DNA of 64,000 nt from Sparassis latifolia (lineage: Eukaryota > Basidiomycota > Agaricomycetes > Polyporales > Sparassidaceae), in contig CM031555.1 in NCBI GenBank assembly GCA_018466975.1, positions 2,046,001 to 2,110,000 of the forward strand, read 5' to 3'. Below the pieces are notes generated by a model. It had not been told where the DNA came from. It saw only the letters and a program-made list of their open reading frames with translations, and did no database searches. Below are positions 44,616 to 55,850 of the stretch, in pieces (the first letter of the stretch is position 1; each line of letters opens with the position of its first letter). The position numbers and the translations under genes were made by a program.

Positions 44616-44869
44616 TGTGCAATCTCCTGTATCAGCCTGAGTTGCTCTCAGGCCCCCTTGATTGCTCTGAGACATCCTGGGAAAGATTGACTTTCCTCAC
44701 GTGCTCTCAGGGAAAAAGTGATTTTTCTGATGACAAATCGAGGCCAATGCAGCGCTTACTCACAAACTACAGACCCTGCTTGACAATGAACTTGCTACAT
44801 TACAATCAAAATATTTGAAGCCTGGAAGCTCTAGATACATGTTACCAGATGTCAAAATGGCTTCAAGCA

Positions 44870-45060
44870 CCAAGGACAGACAGGACCTCGGAAAATAGGC
44901 TGTGAACCCTTAGTCTCATCCGGACAAATTTGGGCCCAAAATCAGGCCTCAACCCTTATTTAGTCTGGACAAATGGCCAAAAATTTGTCTTTAAGCCTTA
45001 TTTTTTGTCCAGACATGCTGATGAGGCTCAACCCTAACCCTTATCCAGGTATAGGGCACT
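44870..45060. repeat. Fragment related to the 600-bp palindrome family
   Basis: ACCTCGGAAAATAGGC followed by AACCCTTA, and repeated CTTATTT/TCTGGACAAA phrases, resemble the arm of the palindrome at 49394-49993 (ACCTCGGAATATAGGC). Probably a diverged single arm or a related MITE. Confidence 0.4.
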
Positions 45061-45161
45061 TGTCGGGGTGATGCCCAGCTGACAGTGGTGTTGGCAGGTG
45101 CAGACTGTTTGGCAGACTGTTTGGTCCCCAATGAGCCCTTCTCATACACTCTTATATGATG

Positions 45162-45387
45162 TTACACTGCTCGGTACACAAAGTCTCTCAATACTCTCGA
45201 TATGTTGGATACATATAAAAGCTCCTTTGCATTTGCAGTAGCATTGAATGCACCAACACAACTTGGCCTTCCCTTCAGGCTGACAATATCGCAGAGCAAA
45301 TGCCCACTCGACATTTGAGCGCTATATCTCACCAGAGATTTGCAAATTTCATCCATGTCATTCACTGTTATACTAATTCCTGCTGAC
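45162..45387 (-). pseudogene. Unrecognised coding-like flank of the hAT insertion
   Basis: Open minus-strand frame (phrases ISITVNDMDEICKSLVRYSA and HLLCDIVSLKGRPSCVGAF) reading up to the hAT target site. The other side of the hAT element (49140-49180) is also open on the minus strand. It could be an older element or gene cut by the hAT; family not recognised. Confidence 0.3.
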
Positions 45388-45566
45388 AATGGAGCTAGTG
45401 CAGAGCATGGGTAAACCCGCGGTGTCCTGACTGGTACCCCTACCTGTACCCGCAAGGGTTCAGTACCCACATGCATGGGTACGGGTTTGCCACGGGTCAC
45501 TGCAGGTTTTGTACCCTCACGGGTATACCCACGGGTCATGTCTAATAACAGGTAGTACACAACTAT

Positions 45567-48500
45567 TTACTCCGAAAGAACTATGACATCCCATTCCTCC
45601 ACAAGGCCCTCATCTTCCCCTTGGCCCTCAGGTCCCGAAGTAATGGCCAACACATCACTGTCAAAAATGAGACCGAGCCGACTCCACTCCGCAAGGCATA
45701 GGAGCGCACGCACTGACTGCACTGACAGACCGTTGCGGATGTGAGAGAGAGAAGCCATCCTTTGCTGAAGAGACGCTCGATGTCCACTGATGTCGCTGCA
45801 AAAGTTCTTTTAGCACAAGATGAGAGCAGCAAAAAAAAATGCACCAGGGATCGTAAGGTAGCTCATCGCCATATGAGACAAGTGAGGAAACTCGTGGCGA
45901 TGCGCATACCACCACACCAGTGCATCGTCGACTGACTCGGTCTCAGTGGCGAGGTAGCGCGTGAGCTCATCGCGCTCCTCATAGGTCTTCGAGATGTTGC
46001 GATTGAGGAGATTGTCGAACATGTTGGCTGATGGCTGCCATTCATGTTAAGGGGTATCCCGGCAATTCCATCCTGTGTCGTACTCACCTTGGAAGCAGAG
46101 GCAATGACCTCCAGGGCATCCACATTGGGCTTGCGCTGCACGTATGTACATTTGTACTCCTCGCGAACAACCTCCTCTGCTGTCGTGACCCACTCGGGCT
46201 CCCACCCAGCCTGCTTGAAATATTCCAGCTTGTGGGATGGGTGTAGCACTGTTGTAATAATGTAGTAGTTAGAACGAAATAGAATTGATTTTTACTTACC
46301 CATCGCAATGCGGTACACATTTGACTGGTCGGTCTTGTTGTAGTACTGGTTGAGTGTCTTCTTCGCGAGGCCCACAGCGGTGTGGATGCAGGGTTTGTAG
46401 TGCTCCTCGAGGGACTTGTCTGTCAGGTTCTCATCGATTATATCCATCACAGGGATAACCATCGGAGACTCAGCGTCAAGCGAGAAGTACAGTGTGGTGT
46501 CGTTGAAAATCTGGAGATGTGTCACGTCGAGAGGGAGTTGTTATTGTGACATGTGTGACTCACCCTGAGGATGTCACGCAACTGCTCAGCGATGTTGCTC
46601 AGCTCGAACTTCCTCAACTCCATCGAGCGACCCGCTGTCATCTCGTCTATAGCCCCTCGATACTCCAGTGCAAACTCCAGCATTCTGAAGGTGGAATTCC
46701 ACCATGTGGCCACATTCCTTGGCATCTTTCTTGCTGCTAACTCCAGTTCATCAAGGACCTTCAACCAAGCAGGCAACAGCTTGGTTGATGAATGGATGAT
46801 TGATGATGCAACCTTCCACAGCTGTGGAAAACAGCTTAAAGGGTATATAAATCAATTATCACCAAATACTGACCTTCACAAGAACGAACTTCACAGGCCA
46901 AACGCTCACATTGAGCTCCGCACGTTCCTCTATGGAGAGTGCCCCGCGTTCATCGTCCCACCCATCAATGTTGTCAGCAGGCTCATCTTCGTCATTCCCT
47001 CCTTCCTCTCCTGTATCATTCAATTCGATGTCCTTTGCGAGCTCATGCAGGGCATTCTCTGCCTCATCAAGCATGGTGTCAGCCTTACCTTTCGGAACAT
47101 CGAACTGGCGCAACAACGTTTTTGCCACAAGATTGACGATGTGATCAAAACATCGCGAGCGGTTCGCTTGGCCATGAAATGACTCGATCAGGTCATCAAG
47201 CTCGTCAATCATCACATCGTTCGGCATCGCATTATCTGCTGTCACTCCAAGCATCTGTACGAAATGTGAGTTTTCTAGTCTCATCTCGTGATTCATAACT
47301 GACAAACCTACCTTGATAGCGATCTGAAACTCATCGAGCATCTTTGCGAACACAGCTGCGAGGTTCACACCACTGTGAGACTCAGCAACCTCGACAACAT
47401 CCAGCACCATGCACAGGGGAGTGCCCTTATGGTGCAGGTGTACCGTGAACACCACAATGGCCTTGTTATTTGGTGATGTCCACGCGTTGGTTGCGAAGTT
47501 GAGTTCGCCATCGAACTCCTGCCGGTGAGTTAGCACCACCTTCTCTCATGTATATTCAATGCTGACCTGTAACATCTTTGCCACTCTGGCCTGACAGCGC
47601 GCGAAGACTAGTGCAGAGCAGGGGTATGGATAACCCTCAAGGGTCAGGGGTAAGGGTATTGGAGGGTAAGGGTAGGGGTATGAACTTTCTGACCCTTGTA
47701 CCCCTGGAGGGTATCACTGCATATAGTATATATAATGTAAGCAGTAACTGTATGGTGAATAAAGCCTAAGTACAGCCTAGATACAGCCTTAAACTATGTT
47801 TACAGAAGCTCTGAAGGGAAAAGAAGACTGTTACAAGCCTTAAACTTAATGTCTATATTGTTATTCCCTTAAATAAGGCAGATATTGAGGAGTATACCCT
47901 CAGGGTTTGGTACCCTTACCCGTACCCTTACCCCTGGTGAAGGTTATGTACCCTTGGAGGGTAGGGGTAGGGGTACAGCTCAAAGTACCCAGGGGTATAC
48001 CCCTGCTCTGCACTAGTGAAGACTCTGTGCACATCACGCGTGACAGTCCATCGGGACGGAATCTAATATTCCGGGCGCCCCATCTTCATCAAGGAATGGA
48101 ATCCGCAATCCTCGACAATCGCAAATGGGTGGAGACTCTCCAAGACCCAACGCACAATCTCCGCCCTGTGCGTGAATTGTGAGTATGTTACCTCTGACCC
48201 CACTTCTGGAGAACGTACCTGGACTGTTGCCGAGTATGCTGGCGCGTCGAGTACGTAATCTTTCCTTTTCCCTTGCGCTCAAATGATGCAGTTACAGATC
48301 CTGAGTGCGCGAACTTCGCCACGCATGGGCGAGCATCATCCGCATTCTTCATCTCATCTGCGGCAGCGAGCGCTTCATCTCCCCAGCACGCTTTGATGTG
48401 CTTTCTCAAGTTTCCTGTCGACTTTGCATCGCCCTTGTCCAACCACCTTGAAATCTTCGTTCGGCATCCCCGGTTCATGCAGTAGAAGATGTGCACACAC

Positions 48501-48899
48501 TTGCCTGATGCGTCGCTCTCGACGGTGACCTCAGGCTTGAAGAAGGCGTATGCGACAGATTTCCAGTCCTTGCTTAGCCACTCTGAAAATGTTATAAGTC
48601 ATTATCTCCATCTCACCATCACAGACTACTGACCAAGCTCTTCTTCAGGGTTTCCATGGCGGCCCCGTTCGCGCCGCCAGACTTTTACCCTTGGAACCCC
48701 TCTTCACCCTCGTGCTGTTGGTATTCTCGATCTCAACAATATTGGCATCATGTGTCGTGCCTGATGGGGGAGGCCCGGGGTCTTCTAAGTCGATGCGAGC
48801 CTTCTTTGACCTTGAGCCCTTGTTTGATTGGGTAGCACGTTGCTTTGGCATATCTGTGATGAATCTCGCTGATTGGGGCCCTTGTGCCCTTTTGTACAA
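45567..48899 (-). pseudogene. hAT-family transposase with BED zinc finger, inactivated
   Basis: Order on the minus strand: a basic N terminus (MPKQRATQSNKGSRSKKARI); a BED-type zinc finger with CRTKISRWL and GNLRKHIKACWG; WVLESLHPFAIVEDCGFHSL; the RNase-H-fold core with ELNFATNAWTSPN, VAESHSGVNLAAVFAKMLDE and VTADNAMPNDVMIDEL; CFDHIVNLVAKTLLRQF; NVATWWNSTFRMLEFAL; VLHPSHKLEYFKQAGWEPEW; and the C-terminal dimerisation region with IERLFSKG and LSVQSVRALLCLAEWS. Several introns split it. It is dead: TAG follows GRPEY (about 48066), and the nested MITE sits inside the exon encoding TRDVHRVFARCQARVAKMLQ. Bases around ERLFSKG are also shifted. Family assignment is firm. Confidence 0.88.
47609..48015. 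mobile_element. 407-bp hAT MITE nested in the hAT transposase
   Basis: TIR TAGTGCAGAGCAGGGGTAT is identical at both ends (19 bp). Flanks are GCGAAGAC (47601-47608) and GTGAAGAC (48016-48023), an 8-bp duplication with one mismatch. The first 12 bases equal the TIR of the host hAT element, so the same transposase family probably moved it. The interior is non-coding and rich in GGGTAAGGGTA/TACCCTTACCC. Confidence 0.9.
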
Positions 48900-49139
48900 C
48901 TTAGCTTGGTAGTATGCAGTTCATAAATAAGGCTTTCAGACCACCTGAGTGTCTAACAGGTCTGGGAAAGCTCTCGAAAGAGCTCAGGAAAATTCCAGCA
49001 TATTTTGAGACTAATTTAGGTCATGGGTACTCTCACGAATACGGCAGGTTGAGGACCTGTACCCCTACCCCTACCCGTGGATACCCTTACCTGTTACCCT
49101 CACGGGTTTTGATAACCCTTGCTCTGCACTAAATGGAGC

Positions 49140-49390
49140 AGCAGTCCTCCTCGATGTACGCCACCCACTCTTTCAGTCTTCATGGATATTGTGGACTTGC
49201 TTAACACTGACCCTTCACCACAGTCTGGAATCATCACGCAGGCCCAATGGCTATTTTGTTCGCTTGTTGCCTAATTCACAAAGTCTTGTATCTGCATGTC
49301 AAGAGCTTCAGAAGTTGAGGTGCAAGGGTGTGAAGGTTAATAATGAGGATCTTGGTGAGGAGTCGTAGATTGTTCATTTTGGCAGCATTG
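49140..49390. other. Spacer between hAT element and palindrome
   Basis: About 250 bp; possibly the other half of the locus split by the hAT insertion. No recognised gene. Confidence 0.3.
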
Positions 49391-49393
49391 TGT

Positions 49394-49993
49394 CATAGTG
49401 CGGACAAAATTATAATTTTTTGGAGCCTTATCCTGCTATCTGGACAAAAACTACTGAATTTCGAAGCCTTATCCCACCATCTGGACAAAATGTGGTTCTG
49501 GAGGACCCTCATCCACCATTTGGACAAAAATCTCAAAAAAATGCTGAATCATTATCCAATCTGGACAAAAATATAGGATTCGGCCTTTCAGCACTTAGAC
49601 ATTTTTGCCTCCACTTGATAAGGGTTCCTGGCCTATATTCTGAGCCCTTCTGACTCCAACACTTTTGATTCTAAATCTTCAGAATTCCACTCACCTGAAT
49701 GGCCTGCAAGGAATGAATGTCACGATCACAACACTCCAGAACCTCGGAATATAGGCCAGGAACCCTTATCCAGTGGAGGCAAAAATGTCTAAGCACTGAA
49801 AGGCCAAATCCTATGTTTTTGTCCAGATTGGATAATGGTTCAGCATTTTTTTGAGATTTTTGTCCAGATAGTGGATGAGGGTCCTCCAAAACCACATTTT
49901 GTCCAGATGGTGGGATAAGGCTTCGAAATTCAGTAGTTTTTGTCCAGATAGCAGGATAAGGCTCCAAAAAATTATAATTTTGTCCGCACTATG
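49394..49993. mobile_element. 600-bp near-perfect palindrome / foldback element
   Basis: Two arms of about 250 bp (49394-49645 and 49742-49993) are reverse complements with only about ten differences, around a spacer of roughly 95 bp. The ends are CATAGTGCGGACAAAATTAT and its complement. TGT lies outside both ends (49391-49393, 49994-49996). Inside each arm, TCTGGACAAAA preceded by CCTTATCC recurs about every 45 bp. ORFs on both strands are mirror images and are not genes. A 3-bp duplication suggests a TIR transposon derivative; the family is unknown. Confidence 0.85.
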
Positions 49994-50117
49994 TGTTACA
50001 ATGGTATGCTGCGTACCCATCTTTTTCTTTTTTGATTACGCTGTACTATTATGCATTGACCCAAAACTTCAAGTCTCGACGCTTCTTGACTCGATCCGGA
50101 CCCTCCCTAGATTATAA

Positions 50118-50413
50118 TGTCATAGTCTAGGACTTGTACTTACTCATCCGCTACTGCGGAGGTACTCGTTGACTCATCCCTCACCGCAAGGGTACTCATT
50201 TACTCAGCCATTACTGGCATGTCTTACTCAGCATGTACAACTAGTATATAAGACTGGGATCATCGACTGGAACCTCAGTCTCGATCTGGTTACTTTACCT
50301 CTCAATACATGGGATTATCACTCAGTCCTTGTGTGACAATCTTGACTCTCGATTCTTGACTCGCATTTACTTCATCGTCAAACAACTTAGTACTTGCTCG
50401 ATGAACCTCAGAC
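50118..50413 (+). repeat. Probable 5' LTR of the first Gypsy element
   Basis: From TGTCATAGTC (50118) to CAGACA (50413), with a TATA-like TATATAAG at 50245-50252 and TGGTAT (50417-50422), a possible start of a tRNA-Met-type primer site, just after. The left boundary is uncertain; no second LTR copy is in the window for comparison. Confidence 0.4.
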
Positions 50414-50959
50414 AAGTGGTATGCCCCAGCATAACATAAGATCGAGACTTCTGATACCACTCAACCTTTTCAGGTTCAGAGCAGAACTACATTTTACAGA
50501 AACCAGATGAACCTTAGCCGATAAACACCTAGCAGGGCGAGTTACCTGGGGTGCAGAAAGATTAAGAAGAAATTGACACACTGGATTTCTGTGGACTAGA
50601 AGAATTCTCGTGCCCCCGACCTTCATCGATAAGGTGGGATGAAAGAATCGGACACCCAGTCCACTGACACTCAAATTTGAGAGAAAGCTGAGCCCTTCCT
50701 AGCATCAGAGAAGAAGCAGCGGCTTGGAGAATCGCATCAGACGAAGTAACATACCGAAGAATCTCCAGAGATTTTGCTAGAGATTATCCGAATGAAGCAG
50801 CACACTTCCAGATTTATACAGAAGGAAGACGACACGTTGACCAACTGCTTGACCCAGCAGAGATATAATGAGGAGTTGACAAAATAACCCCAGGACATCC
50901 ATTAGCAGAAGCAGCAGCAGCAGCAGATAGAAGAAGAATCAGAGGCAGAATCAGAAGCA

Positions 50960-53900
50960 GAAGCACCAACCCCTGCACCAATCCCCACACAACTTATACC
51001 TGCAGCAGCCTTCTCCACAGTCCCAGTTCACAGACACATCGTTCTGAACCCAACTCCTGTGATGTCGATACTTCCGAAACCAACCAAGCTCAAAATCTCC
51101 CAACCCGACCCCTTTTTGGGAGATACGAGCAAGACAAAGATATTTCTGCAAAGGGTCCAGACTTACATCAACATCAATGATGAAATTTACAATAGCAACA
51201 AAAAGAAAATCGCATTCGCGATATCCTTTATGAAAGGAGGAACAGCTGAAGCATGGGCTGAGACATGGTATGATGACCACACTGATGACCACAGAAGGCT
51301 GAAAGACTATGCGACCTTCGATGTGTGGGTCATTGACTTTAACAAGGCATTCCAAGAAACCAATCCCATGAGGTTGACAATGAAGGACCTTGAATCCCTT
51401 CGCCAGATGGGAGAAGTACAGGACTACATTAATTCGTTCCTGGTACTTATGAAGAAGGCGAAAATCATGGAATACTCTGCACGCCTCCATTACTTTAAAA
51501 TTGGACTGTCCCACTGACTCCTCGAATGAATTATGAATGTCAATCCCCTCCCTACCTCGATGGAGGATTGGTACAGAAAGGCAGTCGAACTTGACAATCA
51601 AATCAAGTCAATGCAGATGTATACGAAGTTCCAGAACAGTCGCCCCAGCAGACAGCAACAGCAGAAGCAAGGGCAACAAAGGAAGGGACCCGTTTATCAA
51701 CGGATCCTAACGCGATGGACGTCGATCACATGTCACAAGAGGAATGCGACAGACACATTAAGGGAGGCCTTTGTTTTGAATGTCACCAACAGGGACATCG
51801 CTCGTGCGATTGCCCTAAGAAGAAGCCGAAGAACCCTGGAAACACTTCCGGAACACACAAGGAAATTCAGGTCGAGGAATCCAAAGGAGAACCCTCAACC
51901 TTGAAGATAGAAGACGTCGATGAAGACACCGTGTCAGTCAAGAGAATGACCATTTCTGACAGAGATGTCTCCGAATTACTCCAGGAGTTGCAGAAAATGC
52001 AGAAAGAATGCAATGAATGGATCAAGAAATTAGAAGGATTGGATTTTGGATCCAATGGGCTGTAACAGCGTCAGTACCATCTTTACCGTCTTATCACCCA
52101 AATGTAATTGTATGCGAATTCTTAGGAAAATCGATACATGTTCCTATTACTTTGGGTGTGCCAAGCAAAAGCACTGAAATCTCTGCTCTACTGGACTCAG
52201 GAGCTGGAGGAATGTTCATGGACAAAACATTCGTTGAACGAATGGATTACCATCAGGAAAAACTTCCAAAACCAATTCAGATTCTCAATGCTGATGGTAC
52301 TCCAAACAAGTTAGGATATGCAACGCACTGTGTATGGAAACGTACAAAGGCTGGAAGAAAACAGAGAGTATTCCAGTACTACGTTACCAACCTAGGCAAG
52401 GATGAGGTTATCCTTGGATTACCCTGGCTCCAGGCAATGAACCCCCGTATTAACTGGGAAATGGGCGAATTAGACTCCGATTGGAGAAAACTCGCCATTG
52501 AAACCATCTAAGATGTCGAACCAAAGGTCAAAAAGCAGTAAACGCTCCCCACATCGGACCAATCGATGACAATGGACGATCCTGGGTAAACGACAATCCA
52601 AAACACCCAGAAAACCAGGTTAAACCAGGAGACCCCGAACTAGGGATCCCTGACTACAGGATTGAACTAGAGGACAATGAACTACTCATTTCCTATATTC
52701 AAGGACAACCAGTGTTGGCAATCTTCAATCCACAAAGCGATATGACAGACCCCGAGCGACCAACCCAAGGTGGTAGCAAACCCACCTCAGGACCCTGTAT
52801 AGGGCGAATAATGAGGGATACGCAATTTGGGCAATTTAGTATCGCCCAGAACACTTGGCTATGTAACACTGGCATGGACACGCTGCTCTATAAGGCTAGT
52901 GGGAAATCACAAGAATTGGTACAAGAAGCAATCCAAAAGGCAGGAGGAACGAAAAAGATGCTCAAAGAGCTCATCCCCTCCTACCTAATGGAATACAAAG
53001 ATGTCTTCGAAAAGAAAGCAGCAGAACGGTTCCCGAGCTCACGGGCATGGGACCATGCGATCAACTTGAAGCCGGAGTTTGTACCAAAAGATTGCAAAAT
53101 TTACCCCTTATCCCCTAAAGAGCAGATGGCACTCGATGAATTCTTGGACGAGAATGCACGAAAAGGGTATATTCAACCATCGATATCGCCGATGGCGTCC
53201 TCTTTTTTCTTCGTAGGAAAAAAGGATGGAAGCCTTAGACCTTGCCAAGATTATCAGTACCTGAATGAAGGGACGGTCAAGAATGCTTACCCACTTCTCC
53301 TGATCACAGAACTCCTCGACAAGCTCAAAGAAGCATGACATTTCACAGAAAAGGACCTTTGATCCAGGTATAACAGTGTACGGATCAAAGACAGCAATCA
53401 GTGGAAAGCAGCATTCAAGACAAATCGAGGATTATACGAGCCGATGGTGATGTTCTTCGGACTTTGCAACTCCCCGGCGACATTCCAAAAGATGATGAAC
53501 GAGATCTTCAAAGACCTGATCGATGAAGGATGGATGATTGTTTATATGGACGACATCCTTATCTTCTCGTATAACATGGAAGAACATCGACAACGTACGC
53601 TTCGAGTCCTGGAATGACTCAAGCAAAATGATCTATTTGTCAAACCGGAGAAGTGCACATTCGACTCCCAAGAAGTTGAATACCTTGGAATGATCATATG
53701 CCTAGACCACATTGAAATGGACCCGATCAAGCTAAAAGGAATTCAAGACTGGCTGGAACCAACGACGGTAAAGGCAGTCTGCACATTCATCGGCTTCACA
53801 AACTTCTACAGAAAATTCATTGATCATTATTCAGAAGTAGTGCGACCACTCATGGACCTCACGATGATGACAAAGAAACTAGTATGAGAATGGACTCCCA

Positions 53901-55092
53901 CCTGCCAACAAGCGTTTGATATGCTTAAGGCGAAATTTATCTCTGCGCCCGTACTCCTCATGCCAGACAAGATGAAACCATTTATCATCGAATCTGACGC
54001 TTCGCTTGTGGCCACAGGAGCGGTGCTGAGACAAACTGATGTCAATGGAGATTTACACCCTTGCAGATACCTATCGAAATCGTTTAACCCCTCAGAAAGA
54101 AACTATGAGATTTACAACAGAGACCTATTGGGTATTGTCCGTGCCCTCAGAGAATGGCATCACTATCTCGATGGCTCGCCTCACCTGATCGTGATACATA
54201 GCGACCACAAGAATCTGACTTATTATCGAATGGCGCAGAAGCTGAACAGATGCCAAGCACAATGGAGCCTCTTCTTGTCTCAATTTGAGCTTCGGCTAGT
54301 ACACGTCCCAGGGACCCAAATGATCCAATCAGATACCTTATCCTGCCTACTGGGAAAAGGAGACCGGGATCATGACAACGAAGACTGCATCCTCTCCCGA
54401 GGTGCTATTCGTACACTCGATATCGATTCAGCTCTATCAAGATATTCGGGTGCACTTGATTAAAGATCAAGTCGTCCATGATGCACTATAAGCCTTACAG
54501 CGTAAAGCACCTCCACCAATGAAATCTGCACTTGATGACTGGAAGATCACCGATGGACTCATCCAATACCGAGGATGTGTGTATGTACCACTGGTACAAG
54601 CCCTCCGACGTGATATTATCAAGTTATACCATGACACACCTGCCATGGGGCACCCGGGTTCTTATAAAACCCTTGAACTTGTACGACACGATTTCTGGTG
54701 GCCTGGACTTTACTCTGCTGTATGCATGTATGTGGAAGGATGTGCTGGGTGCCAACAGATGAAAATTAACACACACCCCACTAAACCCCTTCCAATACCA
54801 ATACCAGCAACCCCAAATGCTCTCCCATTCTCCTGCTCATCCGTCGATTTCATCACTGACTTACCACAATCATGTGGTTTTGACTCTCTCATGGTCATGG
54901 TAGACCATGACCTTGAGAAGGGGGTAATTCTTTGCCCTTATTTGAAGACAGTCACAGCGGATCAAACAGCAAAACTTTTCATGAAAAATTTTATTCCCAA
55001 TTTGGACTACCAGACAAAGTGATTTCTGACAGAGGGACGCAATTCGCATCACACGTATTCCAAGAACTGTGCAGAATCCTGACAGACGAGAA
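50960..55092 (+). pseudogene. Ty3/Gypsy retrotransposon gag-pol, decayed and truncated
   Basis: Plus-strand order: gag (51059-52065; KIFLQRVQTYININDEIYNS, WVIDFNKAFQETNPM) with a CCHC knuckle (CFECHQQGHRSCDCP); aspartic protease (ALLDSGAGGMFMDKTF, near 52190); reverse transcriptase (52950-53900; KKDGSLRPCQDYQYLNEGTV, IVYMDDILIF); RNase H (53920-54330; [43 protein letters not shown]); integrase HHCC ([28 protein letters not shown]) and the start of the DDE core ([29 protein letters not shown]). The RT frame 52712-54463 is continuous except for four TGA codons (53336, 53360, 53615, 53885). Frameshifts lie near 54445 and 54990. Coding stops in the integrase, where the LTR of the second Gypsy element begins (55096), so the rest should lie beyond the window. 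Confidence 0.88.
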
Positions 55093-55095
55093 TGG

Positions 55096-55847
55096 TGTTT
55101 TGAATAAAACACAAACCAAAACAAAATCCTCCTGAGGTCATCGGACTTGAACAAAGTCGGGAAATATTCCTCAGTGTATTCGTTGTAGTAATCACTTAAT
55201 TACCTGGTAGTAATCAAGTGTGAGAGTGTGTGTGTGAGTAAGAGGGAAAGACTGTCTTATAATAAGACAGAGAGAATGACCGAGTTATAAGTGACCAAGT
55301 TGACAGATGACCGATTGACAGATGACCGAGTTATGACTTGCTTGATGCCTATAATGCTATGCCTGAATAACACTGTATTCAGGTAAGTATGAACTTGAGT
55401 ATATACCGACTAGTGACTACTGGGGTGAGAAGAATGCTCTGTAAGGTAAGAGCAACAATTTTCCTCTGGAAGTCCAAGTGGACTTTCAGGGTTTATATAC
55501 TAAAGAAGGTGGGAAAATCTAAATAACAGAAAAGCGCCTTCAATAGAAATAACAATAGAAAATGTGATAATAGAAGTCTGAGTCATAACAATAAGAAATG
55601 ACTCTGAATAAAACAAAAGAGAGTGGGGGATAATAAAAATAATAAAGACAATAGAAACCTACCTCACTATTGTCCTTCTAAGTGTCAGACATTAGTCAGC
55701 AAAGATGACCAAGCACTTCAGTGACTAAAACAGACAGAGTAATAGTGCAAACAAGCAGTGATCGATATTTGAGTATAGTACTTGAACGTGTGTGAGTGGA
55801 GAGGTTGAGCAAGTGAGACAGCGAGTACAAAGAAAAATTCCTCGTCA
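55096..55847 (-). repeat. Probable 3' LTR of the second Gypsy element
   Basis: 752 bp bounded by TG...CA on the minus strand (starts TGACGAGG at 55847, ends CAAAACA at 55096). It is AT-rich, with TATATAAACC on the minus strand near 55495. It directly follows the element's third ORF and abuts interrupted integrase sequence of the first Gypsy element. No second LTR is available for confirmation. Confidence 0.55.
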
Positions 55848-55850
55848 ATC

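Larger units (their letters stand above)
36424..44732. mobile_element. Putative 8.3-kb compound TIR element (hypothesis)
   Basis: The left end CATCAGGAAAATCAC (36424-36438) is mirrored at 44718-44732 (complement CATCAGAAAAATCAC), with one mismatch in 15. Both are followed inward by CCCT(G)AGAGCA and by arrays of CTGAGAGC/GCTCTCAG-like motifs (36440-36680 and 44620-44715). AC flanks both ends (36422-36423, 44733-44734). Inside lie the PMA1 pseudogene, the complete mariner element and the 148-bp satellite. The TIR start is shared with the foldback MITE at 35904, which also has a 2-bp flank repeat. No transposase of its own was seen. Two independent ends of a repeat family would give the same picture, so this is a hypothesis. 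Confidence 0.4.
45396..49131. mobile_element. hAT element, 3.7 kb, perfect 8-bp TSD
   Basis: The left end TAGTGCAGAGCATGGGTA (45396) and the complement of the right end, TAGTGCAGAGCAAGGGTTA (49131), are inverted. AATGGAGC occurs directly outside both (45388-45395 and 49132-49139), a perfect 8-bp duplication as hAT transposases make. Both subterminal regions are crowded with GGGTA/TACCC motifs. It carries a degenerate hAT transposase on the minus strand and a nested hAT MITE (47609-48015). Confidence 0.92.

Noticed and set aside
47640..47970. GGGTAAGGGTA-like runs as telomeric repeats
   Set aside because: They lie inside the nested hAT MITE and match the subterminal motif of the host hAT element; they do not form the TTAGGG tract expected at a fungal telomere.
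49420..50020. Four similar ORFs of 69-98 aa on both strands
   Set aside because: Mirror images produced by the palindrome.
52249..52270. CATCAGGAAAAA as another end of the CATCAGG family
   Set aside because: Lies in Gypsy protease coding sequence with no inverted partner or flank repeat.
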